NCBI GenBank assembly: GCA_910592205.1
Contig: CAJVPJ010001104.1
Location: forward strand, 1-12,312
Source of the DNA: Paraglomus occultum
Taxonomy: Eukaryota > Glomeromycota > Glomeromycetes > Paraglomerales > Paraglomeraceae
Reading direction: 5' to 3'
DNA: 12,312 nt
Part shown: one piece after another, positions 7,896-12,312 of the stretch
Layout of the letters: the number at the start of each line of letters is the position of its first letter
How positions within the stretch are numbered: the first letter of the stretch is position 1
Program-made: the position numbers and the translations under genes
The notes under the pieces: model-generated
Database searches by the model: none
Seen by the model: the letters and a program-made list of their open reading frames with translations, nothing else
What the model was told of the DNA's origin: nothing

Positions 7896-8267
7896 TCATT
7901 GATTATCAGGCCAGATATATGGTGCTTCCTCCCTAAACTTTAACATTGTCTGCTCAGCTAACTGGTTAAATGTTCGTCTGACATTAGGTTCAGCTGAGTT
8001 CCATAGTTCCGAAGATAGGGCTGAAATTTCAGCGACGATGGTATTATGCTTTTGAGAAACTTGTTCATTGAAAAAGATACGAAATATCAAATATCCTCCT
8101 ATGGCCTGTGTACTGCCGCTCAAGCGTGGGTTGGGAATATGTTTACGGATGTCTTGTATTATGGGAACTGGGAAGTTAACGTAAATATCATCGCCTAGAG
8201 CACAGGTTATTTCAGCCATTTCAGCGGTAGTAATCAGTCTAGTTCTGTATTGGTTTGTTGGAGCCAT
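7896..8267 (-). CDS. MATA-HMG-like HMG-box protein
   Basis: Intronless open frame of 123 aa. The HMG box spans about residues 48-115: GGYLIFRIFFNEQV (helix 1), AEISALSSELWNSAEPNVRRTF (helix 2, with Trp89 of the L/W core) and FNQLAEQTMLKF (start of helix 3). The short leader NFPVPIIQDIRKHIP matches the 'pFPP.i...eli' stretch that precedes the box in the MATA-HMG family. Such sequence-specific DNA-binding proteins act in the nucleus; related fungal members include mating-type regulators, and arbuscular mycorrhizal fungi carry many dispersed copies. Most of those copies are not at a mating locus, so a mating role cannot be claimed. The box is slightly unusual in having IFRIFF where IFRNEF/YRKxF-like sequence is common, and in losing some basic residues. 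The start ATG at 8267 is the first in frame and gives the expected short N-terminus. Confidence 0.82.
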   Translation of the reverse strand: MAPTNQYRTRLITTAEMAEITCALGDDIYVNFPVPIIQDIRKHIPNPRLSGSTQAIGGYLIFRIFFNEQVSQKHNTIVAEISALSSELWNSAEPNVRRTFNQLAEQTMLKFREEAPYIWPDNQ

Positions 8268-9601
8268 CTGTGATGTTTCTCTAGAATTTATAGTGTTAAG
8301 AAAATGAGCAGACGATTCTTTTTGCGTTTTTATTAGCTAGTAAGGTGTTTGAGATGTAAGAAACAGGTGAACTGTAAAAAGTTTTGTTGGTAGGCATTAG
8401 GCAGGGCAGAAAGGGCTGTTATATAAGTGAATCATCTCGGCTAAACGGTTATATTTATTTCCATTAATAATTACAGATATTTGTGGGTCTGGAATTCTCA
8501 GCTTTGGGTAGCGGCGATACAGTAACAATAGCCGAATGGGCGAGTAGACACATCCATAATAAACACAATCTATTTTACAACATAAAATAATAATAAATAT
8601 GCACACGTTTGTTTCTGGACAAATACTGGGTTTTACGCATGCCAAGAATAGAAAAACCGAAAATGGTCTTACAATTTGTTCCTGATTGATTGTAATGATT
8701 TACTGGACTATACACAGTATTACATGTAAAGCTTTCCCCCTTCTTTTTCCAGAACAATTCTATATCTGATTATTGTCATTGTCAAAACTTATATGTCAGT
8801 CACCCATTCATTCCACAAGCCTTTTTTAGTACAATTTATAATTAGTCATCGCAACATCTTTTAAAACAAACGTCATTAAAAATGTACTGGGCCCGGAATC
8901 AATCTCCTTGCGTTTGTCTGTAATTTATTTCTGAACACGTATTTGTGCGACTTACTAAATATGGATATAACAACCAGGTATATTGTAATGTGTTACAGAA
9001 CTTTAGAAGTGTAGTACAATAATTATTAATAAAGTCTCACAAGTGCCAATCTTGAATTAGATCGCTGCTGCGGAGATCATAACAATGCCCTTTGAACATT
9101 TGATGAGGGACGAGTTACTGCGTATGATATACATGTGTACATATGGTATTTGCAACATTTTCAAATTCAATCTCAGATCAAATCATGTTCTATTACTATG
9201 CCTTCTTTGACAGGTTCTACAATTCTAAATATGCAATTAGTGGAATAAGTTCTTTGAAATCGATCCTGCGGATATATATCTTAATAATCTCAAAGAGAAT
9301 CTTAACAATAGAGAAAGGCTCAACCAAAACAGGTATAACAATAAACATATTCAGGTATCATGACATCATTGTACACAGCCATATATTACATCCCTTGTGT
9401 CCTGAAAAACTCCGTTTCACTGAAAGGAATGGTTCACAATATGAGAAACTGCATGGTAACAACGTCGTTCTATGAACAAAACTTCAAACGATCAATATTA
9501 TTAACGGCCAATCTTAAACAATCTTTTAAGTACCACTCCACTCGGTAGTACCTCTCACTTTATTTATTCACATATCGTCCGCTGTACAGGTACCTCAGTC
9601 T
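8268..9601. other. Gene-poor AT-rich intergenic region
   Basis: About 1.3 kb between two minus-strand genes, containing the HMG-box promoter at its left end and the transporter 3' UTR at its right end. The longest frames (8397-8645 minus, 82 codons; 9143-9475 plus, 110 codons) show no recognisable domain, have biased composition (Ile/Tyr/Ser) and do not splice sensibly to anything. No tRNA fold, terminal inverted repeat or transposon motif was seen. The region could hold a poorly conserved short gene or a noncoding RNA, but nothing in it supports that. Confidence 0.5.
9559..9568 (-). promoter_or_regulatory. Polyadenylation signal of the transporter gene
   Basis: On the minus strand the sequence reads AATAAATAAA, two overlapping AATAAA hexamers, about 35 bases downstream of the TAA stop of the transporter gene. 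The position fits a cleavage/polyadenylation signal. Confidence 0.55.
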
Positions 9602-11526
9602 TTACTCAACCACCGCCACTCCTCTCTTCTGCGTGTCGACCTCCCTAATAGCCACAACGTTCACTCCAACGAATCCAATAAATACCATCAGCGCACCCAG
9701 CCAATATGAACCAGCCATAACAATCCCTTTTACAAATACATCCCCAAAGATTGCCAACGGTATCGTCAGCGATAATCCTAGCGTCACTACTAACGGGGAC
9801 GTCATCAACATTGACAATAACCAAAAATAATCCGAGGCAAATGTCCCAATTAACGCATTGACCATAATCATAATCCAAAAGTTCGTCGAAGATGGTAATA
9901 CAAATTCTTCTACACCGGTTGCATCAAGTAATAGAAACAATGGCCAGAGAATAAAGGTGTTGAATAACCCAACAAAGCCAAAGAATAGGGGCATATTCAC
10001 GCGAGATTCGTCCTTTATGCGCAATTTTAGTAAAACGGTATAACATCCATAAAAGAAAGCGCCAATTAACGCTAAGAAATCACCAAGTATTCTGGAACGC
10101 GGTGCGGCCGGCTCGAACAAGTTGACATCGCTGTCGTCGTCATCGTCTGATCCGTCTGCTGACGAGATTAAAACAATCCCGATTAAGCTAAAAATGCCAA
10201 AGTGTAGTGTGAAATTGGATGATGTAAAGATTGTTTAAGGCGAGAATAAACCAAGGAGAAAGTAAATATAAAGACTGATGTCCCTTGTGATTATGTCTTC
10301 TCAATTTACCTCGTTGAAACAGCAACCAGTTTGGTAAGCGTAAATCTCTCAATACCGACGAGCGATCCGATACAGAGTGTAAAAAAGCCTGTCGGAAAAC
10401 ACACACACGATATTCGTAGTTGTTAGGTATTAACACGTGAACATCATTCCTGACTCGTCATCCTTACTACACACCCCACCACTCCCCCGAAATACAATTT
10501 GCAATCCTACCTGACATTGATGCTAATATCGTACTGCTTGCGACGGTTGTATATGCTAATGATGCATTGCTACTCCAGTTCGCTAATAGAATCAGAATTC
10601 TTTGTTTAGAGTCATTCACGTAAATGAAATAAAATTACTCTATCAGTTTTAACTTACCGATAAACCACAGTGCACAGAATGTCAAACTAAGCTTGGCAGT
10701 CTAACGTATAATCACATTACATCCGTCCAAACATAGTCACGTTAATACCCGTCAACAAAACACCCCAATACTTGACTCGCATCCCAGCTTCACATTTTTT
10801 TTAAGACATAATTACCTCTCTCATACTCAAGTGGTTCTGCTGATTCTGAACAGACATTAATACGTCATGAGGATCGAGAAACGTTTGTCTCTCTGAAGAC
10901 GCACTTGATGATGCATAAAGCAAATGGGTGTCGTCATCTATGGTGGGCTCTGATGAGTAATTATGGACTTGTGCTAACGTATGCGAGTATGGCTACAGAA
11001 AAGGATACGAAATCAGTATTGATATTTTCAAATAATGACAGCCGGTAAAAGAAAAGGAAACACGTACAATTGAATCATTAATAGATTCTTGAGAACTCCT
11101 CGAAGCCGTGTCGTATAAAGCATGGTTGAACTCTATTATACTGGTGTAAAGATAGAGAATTGGTATTCACATTACATGCCTGCTAAACGTTTTGTGAAAG
11201 CTTTTTGTAAATACCTTTGTTTATCAGCGGGTCGTCGTCTGCAAATAAACAAAAAGATCAAGTACAAAGAGAACGAGGCTGTGTTGATATACGTTATTGC
11301 AAATGGTTTATTGTAGTCTAAAAAGATATTCTAATTCCGTAGCAATAAACCACACGTTAATAACAAGTTGAGAGAAGAAATACTGGGTGGGATCATTGTC
11401 TGTTGAAAAATTGGTATTGGAAATTACGCATACATTCATCAAAAATGAAGACCCGACCCATAGAACTACTACAGCTAGTAGTGCACATATTCCTATAACG
11501 TATCTCCGTCGACTTGTTGGTTTCAT
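9602..11526 (-). CDS. SLC35F5/Thi74-like drug/metabolite transporter (EamA-type membrane protein)
   Basis: Complement join of eight exons: 11434-11526, 11215-11330, 11068-11140, 10816-10992, 10658-10700, 10511-10582, 10310-10388 and 9602-10187. Total 1239 nt, 412 aa, with all GT..AG junctions in phase. A short basic N-terminus (KPTSRRRY) leads to TM1 (IGICALLAVVVLWVGSSFL), then DYNKPFAITYINTASFSLYL (TM2). A roughly 85-residue polar loop (about 70-153) follows, then TAKLSLTFCALWFIANW, SLAYTTVASSTILASMSGFF, FTLTKLVAVSTSLIGIVLIS, an acidic loop SDDDDDSDVNLFEP, GDFLALIGAFFYGCYTVLLK, DESRVNMPLFFGFVGLFN and SPLVVTLGLSLTIPLAIFGD. This order and the VNMPLFFGFVGLFN / LVVTxGLSLTIPLA signatures are those of SLC35F5 and yeast Thi74/YML018c, ten-TM DMT carriers placed at vacuolar or other internal membranes. 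The substrate is not established for this group, so none is assigned. Confidence 0.92.
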
Positions 11527-12004
11527 GTTTCGTTAAAAGCAAATTCTCAAGACTCGTAGAATTCGTTCTTTGATCACAAAGTGTGACTGTGTAACTAGGG
11601 GTGAATACAACAATCATGTGAAAGAAAAGCGGTGAATAGAATTATTTGTTGGAATTTTTACAGTAATCGTAATAAGAAGTTATAACGACAGCAATAAAAA
11701 AATCATAATACCAGTACAGTATTCCCAATTGCACATTCCCTTATCGGTATGTCGTTATCACAATAACTGCCGGGAACTAATAATAATAATGACGGGTAAT
11801 CCAGCACACACATGCGAGATGCAATCACGTAACACACCGAATTTTTAGCCAATAGGAAAAAATAGTATGAATTATCTGAAAGATATTATTAAACACCAAC
11901 AAGCGTTAGTAAAGTGACAAAGTAATCATGGCATATGAGGTATAAAGAAACAAAAATATGCTAATTAAAAACCCCATTCGCTTATATATTAACTATTACA
12001 TATT
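11527..12004. promoter_or_regulatory. Divergent promoter region of transporter and Ser/Thr-rich gene
   Basis: 478 bp between two divergently transcribed start codons (minus ATG at 11526, plus ATG at 12005). AT-rich, with poly-A/T runs. A TATAAAG at 11941-11947 lies about 58 bp upstream of the plus-strand ATG and is a possible TATA element; TATATATT at 11983-11990 is too close to that ATG to serve. No coding potential is seen. Promoter function is inferred from gene orientation. Confidence 0.45.
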
Positions 12005-12312
12005 ATGTTTTGTAAGGAAACTGAACGCTCAACTTCCCCTTCGAGGGGCTCTAGCTCAACAACCAGCTATATATCAAACAACATTCTCACAACAAGCGCT
12101 CCAGGCGCTGGTGCTCTTTCAATGACATCTTCTACATCATCATCACTGGGTAATGCTACGACTCAAGGCAGTTTTCCGAAAATTATACTTCAACTAATGG
12201 AACAAGGGCTTATGTCAGCAAATGCACAAGTAAAGGCATTGTTAACGGATTTGAAATATGCCGAGAATATTTACGCACTCAAATACCTTCTCGAGCATAA
12301 ACGAGATTCCGT
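12005..12312 (+). CDS. Unrecognised protein with Ser/Thr-rich N-terminus (3' end beyond the window)
   Basis: The frame is open from the ATG at 12005 to the end of the window (102 complete codons, no stop). Residues 1-55 are Ser/Thr/Gly-rich and probably disordered (runs such as GSSSTTS and MTSSTSSSLG). From about residue 56 it becomes ordered and helical: FPKIILQLMEQGLMSANAQV, then LLTDLKYAENIYALKYLLEH, an amphipathic pattern that may be a coiled-coil or helical-bundle start. I do not recognise the family. The ATG is preceded by a plausible divergent promoter. A real gene is likely because the frame is long for this AT-rich DNA and its composition switches from disordered to helical. Confidence 0.65.
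   Translation, partial: MFCKETERSTSPSRGSSSTTSYISNNILTTSAPGAGALSMTSSTSSSLGNATTQGSFPKIILQLMEQGLMSANAQVKALLTDLKYAENIYALKYLLEHKRDS

Noticed and set aside
8397-8645. 82-codon minus-strand frame as a small gene upstream of the HMG-box gene
   Set aside because: Cys/Ile/Tyr-rich composition with no domain; the C-terminal half (IPDPQISVIINGNKYNRLAE) looks faintly protein-like but matches no family I recognise and has no supporting splice partner.
9143-9475. 110-codon plus-strand frame
   Set aside because: Ile/Ser/Tyr-rich product of AT-rich DNA, no motif, no plausible promoter or splice continuation; probably chance.
11308-11433. Read-through of transporter exon 1 to the stop at 11308-11310
   Set aside because: Splicing at AAT|GTATGC (11433) to GGAATTAG|AATATC (11331) instead gives the conserved SSFLMN-NIFLDYNKPFAITY continuity of the SLC35F5 family.
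1-12312. Mobile element, CRISPR array, tRNA or rRNA genes
   Set aside because: No terminal repeats, transposase or reverse-transcriptase motifs, spacer-repeat arrays, cloverleaf folds or rRNA-like conserved blocks were recognised.

Overview
This is eukaryotic nuclear DNA. Every recognisable gene is split by short introns (68-139 bp where both ends are seen) with GT donors and AG acceptors, and intergenic DNA is AT-rich. Three clues point to an arbuscular mycorrhizal fungus (Glomeromycotina) or close relative: kinases with a 'WCxxC...GWTSGN.eyD..I..TQ' leader, which belong to the hugely expanded kinase families of these fungi; a small MATA-HMG-like protein; and a fungal-type SLC35F5/Thi74-like carrier. 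The species cannot be named from the window alone.

Layout. (1) 1-4498, minus strand: one kinase gene with eight exons visible, running off the left edge. Seven exons are tandem copies of one cassette and the eighth carries the catalytic loop. (2) 5338-7174, plus strand: a complete six-exon gamma-glutamyl phosphate reductase gene (proline biosynthesis, 449 aa). (3) 7175-7895: AT-rich spacer with a degenerate ~17-bp repeat and a TAA microsatellite. (4) 7896-8267, minus: a 123-aa HMG-box protein. (5) 8268-9601: gene-poor AT-rich DNA. (6) 9602-11526, minus: a complete eight-exon drug/metabolite transporter gene (SLC35F5-like, 412 aa). (7) 11527-12004: divergent spacer. (8) 12005-end, plus: the start of an unrecognised Ser/Thr-rich protein.

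The main discovery is the kinase gene. Each internal cassette exon begins with kinase strands beta4-beta5 (G[VI][ST]R..STG..aLV) and switches at the hinge to a CxxC...WCxxC zinc ribbon. It then carries the conserved GWTSGN linker, a glycine-rich loop, the VxVK lysine and the helix-C glutamate. All seven complete introns are phase 0 and fall at the same place, just after that glutamate. Read in series, beta1-beta3/alphaC of one exon is completed by beta4-beta5 of the next. The predicted protein is therefore six C-lobe-less kinase N-lobes strung together with zinc ribbons, ending in one apparently complete kinase (HRD, DYG and APE present). The symmetric exons could also be skipped or chosen alternatively without shifting frame. 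One cassette (3545-4017) has decayed: a one-base frameshift, Lys to Arg and Glu to Gln.

The genes do not form an evident pathway together; the neighbourhood looks like ordinary fungal housekeeping genes beside a fast-evolving signalling gene.
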